Assembly (NCBI GenBank): GCA_023268955.1
Contig: JALRJW010000184.1
Location: forward strand, 1 to 11,123
Source: Aliarcobacter sp.
Lineage (GTDB): Bacteria > Campylobacterota > Campylobacteria > Campylobacterales > Arcobacteraceae
Direction of reading: 5' to 3'
DNA length: 11,123 nucleotides
The notes beneath the pieces are model-generated. The model was not told the origin of the DNA. It worked only from the letters and a program-made list of their open reading frames with translations, and did not search any database. Position numbers and translations under genes: made by a program. Numbering within the stretch: the first letter of the stretch is position 1; each line of letters begins with the position of its first letter. Shown here piece by piece: positions 4,670 through 11,123 of this stretch.

Positions 4670-7357
4670 TTATTTAAGCTCTTGCCAAGACTTTCCAACG
4701 CAACAACTTACCTTTAATGGCACTCTTAACTTATAAATATTTTCCATAATTTCGATTATATTGTTAGTAATTTCATCAATCTTTTCATTTTTTACTTCAA
4801 AAATAAGTTCATCATGAATTTGTAATAACATTTTAATATCGTTATTATTTCTATATTTTTCATAAATTTTTATCATTGATAATTTTATTAAATCAGCTGC
4901 ACTTCCTTGAAATAAAGTGTTTACAGATTCTCTTAGGTAAGCCGCTTTTTGCATTCCATTTGCGCTATCAAAATCAAATAACCTTTTTCTTCCAATTAAA
5001 GTTTTTACAAATCCTTTTTCAAAAGCACTATCTTCTATTGATTTTAAATACTCTTTTACATTTCCAAAAGCTTTAAAGTATGAATCAATGTATGTTTTTG
5101 CTTCTTTTGGAGGAATTCCTAAAGTATCCCCTAACTTTTTACTTCCCATTCCATACAATAATCCAAAGTTTATTGATTTTGCAATATTTCTATTCTCTTT
5201 TGCTTTTTCTTCACCAAAAATTTCAACAGCTGTTCTTGAGTGAATATCTTCGTTGTTGTTAAATGCTTCAAGTAAAGCTTTATCTTCACTAAAATGAGCA
5301 AGAAGTCTAAGTTCAATTTGAGAATAATCAATTCCAACTAAACTATAGCCATCTTTTGGAATAAACGCACTTCTAATTTGATTTCCAATTTCACTTCTAA
5401 CAGGAATATTTTGTAAATTAGGATTTTTTGAACTTAATCTTCCAGTTGCTGTTCCATTTTGTAAAAATGAAGTATAGATTCTACTATTTTGTTCTTTTTT
5501 TGCTAATTCTAAAAGAGGCTCTATGTATGTTGATTGAAGTTTAAACAACTCTCTATAATTCAAAAGCAATGGAATCACTTCATGGTCATTATAAAGTTTA
5601 TTTAATACAACTTCATTTGTACTCCACCCTGTTTTTGTTTTTTTAGAACCTTGCAATCCTAGTCTTTCAAACAAAATTTCACCCAATTGTTTTGGTGAAT
5701 TAATATTAAAATCAACTCCAACTTTTTCATGAATTTGTTCTGTTAAATTTTTTACATTTAATGCATTTGAAACTTTTAGCTCTTCTAAAACTTTTGTATC
5801 AACTTTAATACCATTTTCTTCCATATTAGAAATTACATAAATAAAATCAAACTCATACTTAAATGCTAAATCTAAGAGTTCTTGATTTTCACTATTTTTG
5901 AACTCTTCTAAAAGTTTATTAAATATTTTTAGAGTCATCATCGCATCTTCAGCAGCATAATCACAGGCCAAAGTTATCTCTACATTTGAGAAATTTTCAT
6001 CTTTTTTAACTGTATCTTTATAAGCAATCATTTTATGGTCAAAATATTTATCAGCCAAAAAGTCAAGTCCTACTTTTGAACTTGTATCTAACATCCAAGC
6101 CATAATCATAGTATCAGCATAAACTTTTAATTCCAAATCAAAGTTATATTTAACTATTTGATAATCATATTTAAAGTTTTGAAGCACTAATTTATGTTCA
6201 TTTAAAATCTCAATAGCTCTTTTAGCATCATTTTTTGAAATTTGATTTCCAACACCTAAATAATTGTGAGCAATTGGTACATAATAGGCTTTATTTTGGT
6301 CATAACAAAATGAAAAACCTACTATTTGCGCATTTTTTGTATCTAAATCTGTTGTTTCCGTATCAAAAGCAACTATTGAATTTCTAGGCATAAAATTTAG
6401 AACTTTAAATAGTTTATTTTCATCATCTAAAAGTTCATATGAACATTTTATCTCTTCTTTTGTTTTTACTTCAGGGACTACTGTTTTATAATTTAAACCT
6501 TGAGAATTAACTTTTTCTAGAACTCTATTTAATCCTAAATCTATAAGTTTATCAGCAATTTTTAAAATTGGATTTTCATTTGGCAATGTAAATTCATCTA
6601 AATTATCTATGCAATGACAATCGATAGCTAATGTTACAAGTTGTTTTGACACATAAGCCATCTCTTTATTTTCAAGAAGCAACGTTTGCCATCTTTTTTT
6701 CTCAATATTTTCAATATTTTCATAGATTTTATCAAGGGTTCCAAACTGTTCTATTAAAGCTTGAGCTGTTTTAGCCCCTACTCCTTTTACACCTGGAACA
6801 TTATCAGCACTATCCCCAAGTAAAGATTGATAATCTGTAAATTGAGAAGGATGAACTCCATACTTATCAAAACATTTAGTTTCGTTTATTACATCTTTTT
6901 TAATTGGATCAAATAAATATACTTTATCATCATCTATCAACTGATAAAGATCTTTATCGTGAGACACAATTCTAACTTCTAAATCTTTTTGTTTTGCATC
7001 ATGGGCAATTGAAGCAATTATATCATCGGCTTCATATCCATTTTTAAGAGCTGTTTTAAAACCCATCTCTTCAACCCATGAAATAGCAATAGGAAGTTGT
7101 TTTAATAAATCTTCAGGAACATCAGGTCTATGAGATTTATATTGTTCATAAATATCACTTCTAAATGTTTTTCCTTTTGCATCAAGGGCAAAGACAATGT
7201 AATCTGTTTGAAAATCTTTTCCAATATTAGAAATAAAGTTCATAAATCCTGTTAAAAGTCCAGTTGGAAAACCATCTTTTGATTTTAGTGGAGGTAAAGC
7301 GTAGTAACTTCTAAATAAAAATCCAAATGTATCGATAATTGTAATAGTTTTTTTCAT
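4670..7357 (-). CDS. polA: DNA polymerase I with 5' nuclease, proofreading and polymerase domains
   Basis: PolA fills gaps, removes RNA primers and joins in excision repair. The 895-residue length is normal. The N-terminal 5'-3' nuclease (about 1-290) shows D9, the E109-A-D111-D112 acidic cluster, SHDKDLYQL and the helix-hairpin-helix LLGDSADNVPGVKGVGAKTA. The middle 3'-5' exonuclease keeps D332-x-E334 (Exo I), N394/D398 (Exo II) and Y467-x3-D471 (Exo III), so proofreading should be active. The polymerase domain has motif A (D677-YSQIE682), motif B (R723, K727, F731, Y735) and motif C (H848-D849-E850). F731 is the residue that favours exclusion of dideoxynucleotides in this family. The ATG at 7357 is preceded by AAAGAG at 8 bases. 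It is divergent from kdsB across 86 bases, and an independent promoter for the regulator gene follows it. Confidence 0.99.
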   Translation of the reverse strand: MKKTITIIDTFGFLFRSYYALPPLKSKDGFPTGLLTGFMNFISNIGKDFQTDYIVFALDAKGKTFRSDIYEQYKSHRPDVPEDLLKQLPIAISWVEEMGFKTALKNGYEADDIIASIAHDAKQKDLEVRIVSHDKDLYQLIDDDKVYLFDPIKKDVINETKCFDKYGVHPSQFTDYQSLLGDSADNVPGVKGVGAKTAQALIEQFGTLDKIYENIENIEKKRWQTLLLENKEMAYVSKQLVTLAIDCHCIDNLDEFTLPNENPILKIADKLIDLGLNRVLEKVNSQGLNYKTVVPEVKTKEEIKCSYELLDDENKLFKVLNFMPRNSIVAFDTETTDLDTKNAQIVGFSFCYDQNKAYYVPIAHNYLGVGNQISKNDAKRAIEILNEHKLVLQNFKYDYQIVKYNFDLELKVYADTMIMAWMLDTSSKVGLDFLADKYFDHKMIAYKDTVKKDENFSNVEITLACDYAAEDAMMTLKIFNKLLEEFKNSENQELLDLAFKYEFDFIYVISNMEENGIKVDTKVLEELKVSNALNVKNLTEQIHEKVGVDFNINSPKQLGEILFERLGLQGSKKTKTGWSTNEVVLNKLYNDHEVIPLLLNYRELFKLQSTYIEPLLELAKKEQNSRIYTSFLQNGTATGRLSSKNPNLQNIPVRSEIGNQIRSAFIPKDGYSLVGIDYSQIELRLLAHFSEDKALLEAFNNNEDIHSRTAVEIFGEEKAKENRNIAKSINFGLLYGMGSKKLGDTLGIPPKEAKTYIDSYFKAFGNVKEYLKSIEDSAFEKGFVKTLIGRKRLFDFDSANGMQKAAYLRESVNTLFQGSAADLIKLSMIKIYEKYRNNNDIKMLLQIHDELIFEVKNEKIDEITNNIIEIMENIYKLRVPLKVSCCVGKSWQELK

Positions 7358-7389
7358 AAATAGTCTCTTTATTGTGCATAATTTAAAGT

Positions 7390-7403
7390 TTATATACTAT
7401 AAT
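7390..7403 (+). promoter_or_regulatory. -10 element of kdsB, in a symmetric region shared with the polA side
   Basis: TATAAT (7398-7403) is a perfect -10 box on the plus strand. Transcription would start near 7410, about 34 bases before the kdsB ATG. It is part of the near-palindrome TTATA-TAC-TATAA (7390-7402), so the minus strand also carries a TATA-like sequence facing polA. No clear -35 box is seen in either direction. The kdsB ribosome site AAAGG (7433-7437) follows, 6 bases before ATG. Confidence 0.5.
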
Positions 7404-7443
7404 AAATGTTCTAAAAATAAGGTTTCATTAGTAAAGGTTAGAA

Positions 7444-8169
7444 ATGATTATAATTCCTGCAAGATTAAATTCAAGTAGATTCGAAAATAAAATTTTAGTT
7501 GATATTATGGGTTTACCGATGGTTATTAGAACAGCTAAACAAGTTAGTTCTTTAGACAAAGTTGTAATAGCAACGGATTCACAAAAAGTTATAGATTTAG
7601 TAAAATCACATGGTTTTGAAGCTGTTTTAACTTCAAGTGAACATCAAAGTGGCACGGATAGAATCAATGAAGCTGCTCAAAAATTAAATATAAGTGATGA
7701 TGAAATCATTGTAAATGTTCAAGCTGATGAACCTTTTATTGAAACTGAAGTTGTAAAAGCTGTGTTTAACAGAGTTCAAAAAGTTATTGATAACAATGAA
7801 GATATTATGATTACTTCTTGCTTTAAGAAAATTAGTTCAGAATTAGCTGATGATCCAAATCATGTAAAAGTTATTACAGATGAGCATAGCAATGCTATAT
7901 ATTTTTCAAGAGCAAAAATTCCATATCATAGAGACCATTATGATAATTCAAGTTACAAAGGTCACTTAGGAATTTATGGTTTTACTAAAAAAAGTTTGCA
8001 AGAATTTTGTTCTTTAAACCCATCAAAATTAGAAAGTGTTGAAAAATTAGAACAATTAAGAGCAATCGATAATGGTCAAAAAATAGCTATGGTTGAAGTA
8101 GAGTCTAAATCTTTTGGTATTGATACTCAAGAAGACTTAAATAATGCCCTTAGAATATTTAATATTTAA
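7444..8169 (+). CDS. kdsB: 3-deoxy-manno-octulosonate cytidylyltransferase (CMP-Kdo synthetase)
   Basis: KdsB transfers CMP from CTP to Kdo, activating the sugar for the inner core of lipopolysaccharide, in the cytoplasm. The 241-residue product is close to the usual ~250. It begins directly with the nucleotide-binding loop IIPARLNSSRFENK, then has VVIATDS, HQSGTDRINEA, the metal-binding NVQADEPFIE (most relatives have QGDEP, so Ala replaces Gly), DDPNHVKVITD, AIYFSRAKIPY, GHLGIYGF, ESVEKLEQLR and GIDTQEDL at the end. Every stretch is in family order. The start is supported by AAAGG 6 bases upstream and because the loop begins at residue 2. It indicates a Gram-negative envelope with Kdo-containing LPS or LOS. 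It is divergent from polA; the diguanylate cyclase gene follows 39 bases later. Confidence 0.98.
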   Translation: MIIIPARLNSSRFENKILVDIMGLPMVIRTAKQVSSLDKVVIATDSQKVIDLVKSHGFEAVLTSSEHQSGTDRINEAAQKLNISDDEIIVNVQADEPFIETEVVKAVFNRVQKVIDNNEDIMITSCFKKISSELADDPNHVKVITDEHSNAIYFSRAKIPYHRDHYDNSSYKGHLGIYGFTKKSLQEFCSLNPSKLESVEKLEQLRAIDNGQKIAMVEVESKSFGIDTQEDLNNALRIFNI

Positions 8170-8174
8170 TGTAC

Positions 8175-8180
8175 TATAAT
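8175..8180 (+). promoter_or_regulatory. Candidate -10 element for the diguanylate cyclase gene
   Basis: A perfect TATAAT lies in the 39-base gap after kdsB, predicting transcription from about 8187 and a leader of about 22 bases. No -35 box is visible at 16-19 bases upstream, where kdsB codons lie. Promoters in this phylum commonly rely on the -10 box, so independent expression is plausible, as is read-through from kdsB. The ATG at 8209 has only a poor ribosome site (AAGACAATAATAAT). Confidence 0.45.
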
Positions 8181-8208
8181 CTCCCAAAAAAGTTAAGACA
8201 ATAATAAT

Positions 8209-9519
8209 ATGAATAAAGAAATCATAAAAGATTTAAATTTTTTATTTGTTGAAGATGAAAGTTCTATTCAAGAATTTACTGTAAAATTTTTACAGAAATT
8301 AGTTAATAAAGTCTTTTTAGCTTCTAATGGATTAGAAGGCTACAAAACATATCTTGAGCATCAAAATGAAATTGATATTATTATAACAGATATCCATATG
8401 CCACAAATGAATGGTTTGGATATGTTAGAAAAAATAAGAGAAATCAATAAAAATATTCCTTTTATAATTACTACAGCTTATAACGAAACTAACTTTTTAA
8501 AAAAATCTGTTGAATTAAGTGTATCTTCGTATGTATTAAAGCCTATTGATCTTGAACAATTGATCAATAGTTTAATTAAAACAGCTGAGCCAATTGTTTT
8601 AAAAAGACAATTAGATGAAGCTCATAAAATCTCAAATAAAAATGAAGAATATAAAAGATTAAAGTCAATTTTTAATTCTCAAGAAAATATCATTGCAATT
8701 ATAAAAGATAATCAAATTATTGAAGCAAACAAAAAATTTTATGATTTTTTTAAGATAAAAAAATTAGAAGAATTCGATAACAATCATATATTCGATTATT
8801 TCATTGAAGAGCCTGGATTGATTTCTAAATTAAATATTCAAAATAGTGAATGTTGGGCTGAATTCATTAAGCAATTACCTGAAATTGATAGAATAGTAAA
8901 AATCAAAAATAATCAGAATATTCTAAAAACTTTTACACTAAATATTGAAATATATTATGAAGAAGAAAATAGTTATATTATGACTTTTACAGATGTTACT
9001 TCATTGAAAGAGAAAGTTAATTTACTTGAATATCAAGCTACACATGATGCTTTAACGGGAACATATAATAGAAATAAATTTAATGAAGTTTTCCAAAAAG
9101 AGATTAGAAGAAACAAAAGATACCAACATGATTTATCTATAATAATTTTAGATATTGATCATTTTAAAACTATAAATGATAACTATGGGCATCAAATCGG
9201 TGATGAAGTTTTAAAAGCATTACCTCAAATATTACGTACTTGTATAAGAGAGCATGATATTTTAGCAAGATGGGGTGGAGAAGAGTTTATGATCTTGTTA
9301 CCTGAAACAAATATAGAAAATGCCTTTAAAGTTGCAGAGAAAATAAGGGTTAAAATAGAAAACCAGAAATTTACAAAAAGATATCTTAATTTAACTTCAA
9401 GTTTTGGAGTTTCATCATTAAAAGAAGATGACACACCTGAAAACTTAATTCACAGAGCGGATAATGCTTTGTATAAATCTAAACACTCAGGTAGAAATTT
9501 AGTTTCAATAATTCAATAA
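8209..9519 (+). CDS. Response regulator diguanylate cyclase (REC, PAS-like, GGDEF)
   Basis: This 436-residue cytoplasmic protein should make cyclic di-GMP from two GTP when its receiver is phosphorylated. The receiver (about 5-125) is canonical: acidic pocket E15-D16, phospho-acceptor D61 (ITDIHMP), switch Thr in FIITTAY and K111 (LKPID). A middle region (about 150-260) beginning ENIIAIIKDNQIIEANKKF looks like a PAS fold and could sense a ligand or help dimerise. The GGDEF domain (about 278-436) has DALTGTYNR, LDIDHFKTINDNYGH, the active site G356-G357-E358-E359-F360 and an inhibitory RxxD site, R347-x2-D350, exactly five residues before it, so product inhibition is expected. No EAL or HD-GYP phosphodiesterase domain is attached. 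No sensor kinase is encoded nearby. It converges with lptB, stop codons 8 bases apart. Confidence 0.96.
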   Translation: MNKEIIKDLNFLFVEDESSIQEFTVKFLQKLVNKVFLASNGLEGYKTYLEHQNEIDIIITDIHMPQMNGLDMLEKIREINKNIPFIITTAYNETNFLKKSVELSVSSYVLKPIDLEQLINSLIKTAEPIVLKRQLDEAHKISNKNEEYKRLKSIFNSQENIIAIIKDNQIIEANKKFYDFFKIKKLEEFDNNHIFDYFIEEPGLISKLNIQNSECWAEFIKQLPEIDRIVKIKNNQNILKTFTLNIEIYYEEENSYIMTFTDVTSLKEKVNLLEYQATHDALTGTYNRNKFNEVFQKEIRRNKRYQHDLSIIILDIDHFKTINDNYGHQIGDEVLKALPQILRTCIREHDILARWGGEEFMILLPETNIENAFKVAEKIRVKIENQKFTKRYLNLTSSFGVSSLKEDDTPENLIHRADNALYKSKHSGRNLVSIIQ

Positions 9520-9545
9520 ATGAATTCTTAGAAACTAAAATTTTC
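9494..9545. terminator. Nested hairpin across the convergent stops of the cyclase gene and lptB
   Basis: The outer arms TTTAGTTTC (9498-9506) and GAAACTAAA (9531-9539) are perfect 9-base complements. Inside them AATTCA (9510-9515) and TGAATT (9521-9526) form a 6-bp stem with a 5-base loop that holds the cyclase TAA stop. GAAA (9494-9497) can extend the outside by pairing with TTTC (9542-9545) across a two-base bulge. Position and symmetry fit a terminator working in both directions, though T runs are short. Confidence 0.45.
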
Positions 9546-10274
9546 TCCTAAATAGTGTTCTCTAACTCTATCATCATTTTTAATTTCATCACTAGTTCCA
9601 CTTGCTAATAAAGTCCCAGCTTTCATTACATAAGCTCTATCACATATTTCTAAAGTCTCTCTAACATTGTGATCTGTGATTAAAACACCTATATTAATTT
9701 TTGTTAACTGATCAATAATTTCTTGAATATCTTTAACAGCAATTGGATCAACTCCAGCAAAAGGTTCATCAAGCAATAAAAATTTAGGATGTGAAACCAA
9801 AGCTCTTGCAATTTCAGTTCTTCTTCGCTCACCACCTGATAAAGAAATACCCTTTCTTTGTCTAATTGGTTCAATATTAAATAATTCAAGTAACTCTTCA
9901 ACTCTTTTGTGTTGTTCTTCTTTATCATTTGTTACAATTTGAGCTGCAAGCATTAGATTATCTTCAACTGATAAATCTTTGAAAATACATGATTCTTGTG
10001 GTAAATAACCTATACCTTTAAATGCTCTTTGATGAAGTGGTAAAGCTGTAATATCTTTATCATCAAAATAAACCGAACCACTTGTAGGTTTAACTAAACC
10101 ACAAACTGTATAAAATGTAGTAGTTTTACCAGCACCATTTGGTCCTAATAATCCAACAATTTCACCTGAATTAACTTCTAATGAAATTCCATGCAAAATC
10201 TGAGTTTTTTTAATGCTTTTTTTAATATCTTTAATTTCAAGTTTATGCTTCAATTGTATACTGCCTTTTATCAT
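9528..10274 (-). CDS. lptB: LPS export ABC transporter ATP-binding protein
   Basis: LptB is the ATPase of the LptB2FG complex that extracts lipopolysaccharide from the inner membrane and pushes it along the Lpt bridge. Numbered from the ATG at 10274, it shows Walker A G44-PNGAGKT, Q-loop Q93 in GYLPQE, signature LSGGE (145-149), Walker B FLLLDEP (165-171) with D169/E170, and switch H202 in ITDHNVRET. The high similarity to LptB rather than generic ABC proteins is clear from the FAGVDPIAV and HNVRETL stretches. The ATG gives 248 residues, overlaps tsaE by 32 bases and has its purine run right against the start. A TTG at 10253 would give 241 residues, the E. coli length, with TAAAAGG 10 bases upstream, and may be the true start. 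I list the longer form as the maximum. The usual downstream gene rpoN is absent. Confidence 0.97.
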   Translation of the reverse strand: MIKGSIQLKHKLEIKDIKKSIKKTQILHGISLEVNSGEIVGLLGPNGAGKTTTFYTVCGLVKPTSGSVYFDDKDITALPLHQRAFKGIGYLPQESCIFKDLSVEDNLMLAAQIVTNDKEEQHKRVEELLELFNIEPIRQRKGISLSGGERRRTEIARALVSHPKFLLLDEPFAGVDPIAVKDIQEIIDQLTKINIGVLITDHNVRETLEICDRAYVMKAGTLLASGTSDEIKNDDRVREHYLGENFSF

Positions 10275-10659
10275 CTTTTTTCATAATATTTATTACCATA
10301 ACTTCAAAACCGTAATCATTTAAAATTGATTGAAGTTTTTCATCACCCCACTCTACAAAATGAATTCCGTCTTTTTCAAACTCTTCAAGCATTCCTAAAG
10401 CTATGAACTCTTCTAAAGTTTTATTGTAAACATCGTAATGAAAAATTCTTTCACCATAAATAGATTGCAAGGAAAAAGTTGGTGAAGTAACATTATCTTC
10501 AATTCCAAAAGTTCTAACAATATTCTTAACAAGAGTAGTTTTACCACTTGCTAAATCACCCCTTAAAATCACAACAATATTTTTAGATTTTAGAAATTCA
10601 ACTAAATCATTTGCTAATGTTTGAACTTTATCAAGCTCTAATAAATACTCTTTTTGCAA
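10243..10659 (-). CDS. tsaE: tRNA threonylcarbamoyladenosine biosynthesis ATPase TsaE
   Basis: TsaE (YjeE family) is the ATPase that works with TsaB, TsaD and TsaC to make t6A at position 37 of ANN-decoding tRNAs. The 138-residue product matches the family's usual size (~135-155). It has Walker A GDLASGKTTL (Ser-Ala order differs from the common GDLGAGKT), VTSPTFSLQ, FHYDVY, and HFVEWGD with the Walker B-like acidic end, in that order. The start is a TTG (10657-10659) with TAGG 7 bases before it, overlapping the trpD stop; no ATG or GTG in a suitable place upstream fits. The gap to trpD is 8 bases and the 3' end overlaps lptB, so translation along trpD-tsaE-lptB is probably coupled. The block tsaE-lptB is a conserved pair in Campylobacterota (C. 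jejuni and H. pylori gene order, from memory). Confidence 0.96.
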   Translation of the reverse strand: MQKEYLLELDKVQTLANDLVEFLKSKNIVVILRGDLASGKTTLVKNIVRTFGIEDNVTSPTFSLQSIYGERIFHYDVYNKTLEEFIALGMLEEFEKDGIHFVEWGDEKLQSILNDYGFEVMVINIMKKDDKRQYTIEA

Positions 10660-10667
10660 ATCAAAAC

Positions 10668-11123
10668 CTATTGAGCTAATTCTTGACTAGCTTTGATTAT
10701 CTCATCTAGTTTTTCTTTTGTTTTACCTGTTAGTATAGCTTTTCTAGCCATATCAACACCCTCTTTTATAGAATCAACTTTTCCATCTATATATAAAGCT
10801 GCTCCTGCGTTTATTAAAACAATATCAACTTTAGCACCAATTAGTTTATTTTCTAAAATATCTTTAGTTATTTTTGCATTAAACTTAGCATCTCCACCAA
10901 CGATATCCTCTTTTTGATAAATTCCTAAGCCAAGTTCAACTGGATTAATTTCAAACTCTTTTATCTCTCCATCTATTAAAGTAGCTGCATGAGTTATATC
11001 ACTAATTGAAATTTCATCCATTCCATCTTCAGAACTAACTACCATAGCTCTTTTTGCACCTAATAATTTTAAAGCTTCAATTATCTTATTAATGTATTCT
11101 TTTGAAAATACACCAATCAATTG
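10668..11123 (-). CDS. trpD: Anthranilate phosphoribosyltransferase, C-terminal part (cut by window end)
   Basis: TrpD joins anthranilate to phosphoribosyl pyrophosphate in tryptophan synthesis. About 152 residues of a usual ~330 are present; the N-terminal half with the GTGGD and KHGNR-type PRPP-binding stretches lies beyond the window. Visible family features are QLIGVFSKEY at the edge, KRAMVVSSEDGMDEIS carrying the DE pair that binds magnesium, FEINPVELGL, and INAGAALYIDGK near the end. The reading frame stays open through the last base, so the apparent TTG start near 11120 is internal. The stop TAG overlaps the tsaE ribosome site. A trp gene next to tsaE and lptB, without other trp genes on this side, is worth noting; what lies upstream is unknown here. 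Confidence 0.94.
   Translation of the reverse strand, partial: QLIGVFSKEYINKIIEALKLLGAKRAMVVSSEDGMDEISISDITHAATLIDGEIKEFEINPVELGLGIYQKEDIVGGDAKFNAKITKDILENKLIGAKVDIVLINAGAALYIDGKVDSIKEGVDMARKAILTGKTKEKLDEIIKASQELAQ

Noticed and set aside
4876..5262. Plus-strand frames opposite polA
   Set aside because: Leu/Phe/Gln-rich translations antisense to the polymerase domain, with no start signals.
9225..9928. Minus-strand frames opposite the GGDEF domain and in a second frame inside lptB
   Set aside because: Both are overlapped by strongly recognised domains in another frame.
1..11123. CRISPR array, insertion sequence, tRNA or rRNA gene
   Set aside because: No spaced direct repeats, no transposase-like protein, no terminal repeats and no tRNA or rRNA-like stretch seen. 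Gaps between genes are all under about 100 bases.

Overview
The window is a strongly A+T-rich piece of Gram-negative chromosome. Its protein set (HemN with a neighbouring CCG-type Fe-S protein, Lgt, a proofreading-type PolA, KdsB, and the block trpD-tsaE-lptB) looks like a member of the Campylobacterota, most likely Arcobacter or a close relative. That placement is an inference from protein style and gene order, not from a search. Apart from the first ~210 bases it reads as ordinary, well-packed core genome. I see no CRISPR array, insertion sequence, prophage gene, tRNA or rRNA.

Layout. (1) Positions 1 to about 211 carry, on the minus strand, an internal piece of seryl-tRNA synthetase. It stops abruptly where a 5'-truncated hemN begins on the plus strand. 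The two broken genes point away from each other and share only about 9 bases (AGATTTTTT, 203-211) at the join. The serS piece looks alphaproteobacterial (SAR11-like), so the contig is probably chimeric here and the genuine sequence starts near 203. (2) About 203-3360, plus strand: hemN (partial), a GlcF-like two-cluster Fe-S/CCG protein, and lgt. (3) 3363-4583, minus strand: an OmpR-type response regulator with a degenerate receiver and its own consensus promoter, then two small unknown proteins, the second with four cysteines like a zinc knuckle. (4) 4670-7357, minus strand: polA, complete, with all three catalytic domains apparently intact. (5) 7444-9519, plus strand: kdsB, divergent from polA, followed by a response-regulator diguanylate cyclase (REC, PAS-like region, GGDEF). 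(6) 9528-11123, minus strand: trpD (C-terminal part, cut by the window end), tsaE and lptB, tightly packed and partly overlapping.

How the genes relate. Envelope biogenesis recurs: Lgt lipidates lipoproteins, KdsB activates Kdo for lipopolysaccharide, and LptB powers lipopolysaccharide export. HemN and the Fe-S protein are a heme/redox pair. Two regulators, one DNA-binding and one c-di-GMP-producing, have no sensor kinase beside them. Convergent gene pairs meet at hairpins covering their stop codons (3350-3377 and 9494-9545), which look like bidirectional terminators. The usual epsilonproteobacterial neighbour of lptB, rpoN, is absent, which fits Arcobacter.

No new defence, mobile or biosynthetic system is evident. 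The points most worth a second look are the serS/hemN junction, the degenerate receiver, the Fe-S partner of hemN, and the small-protein pair.
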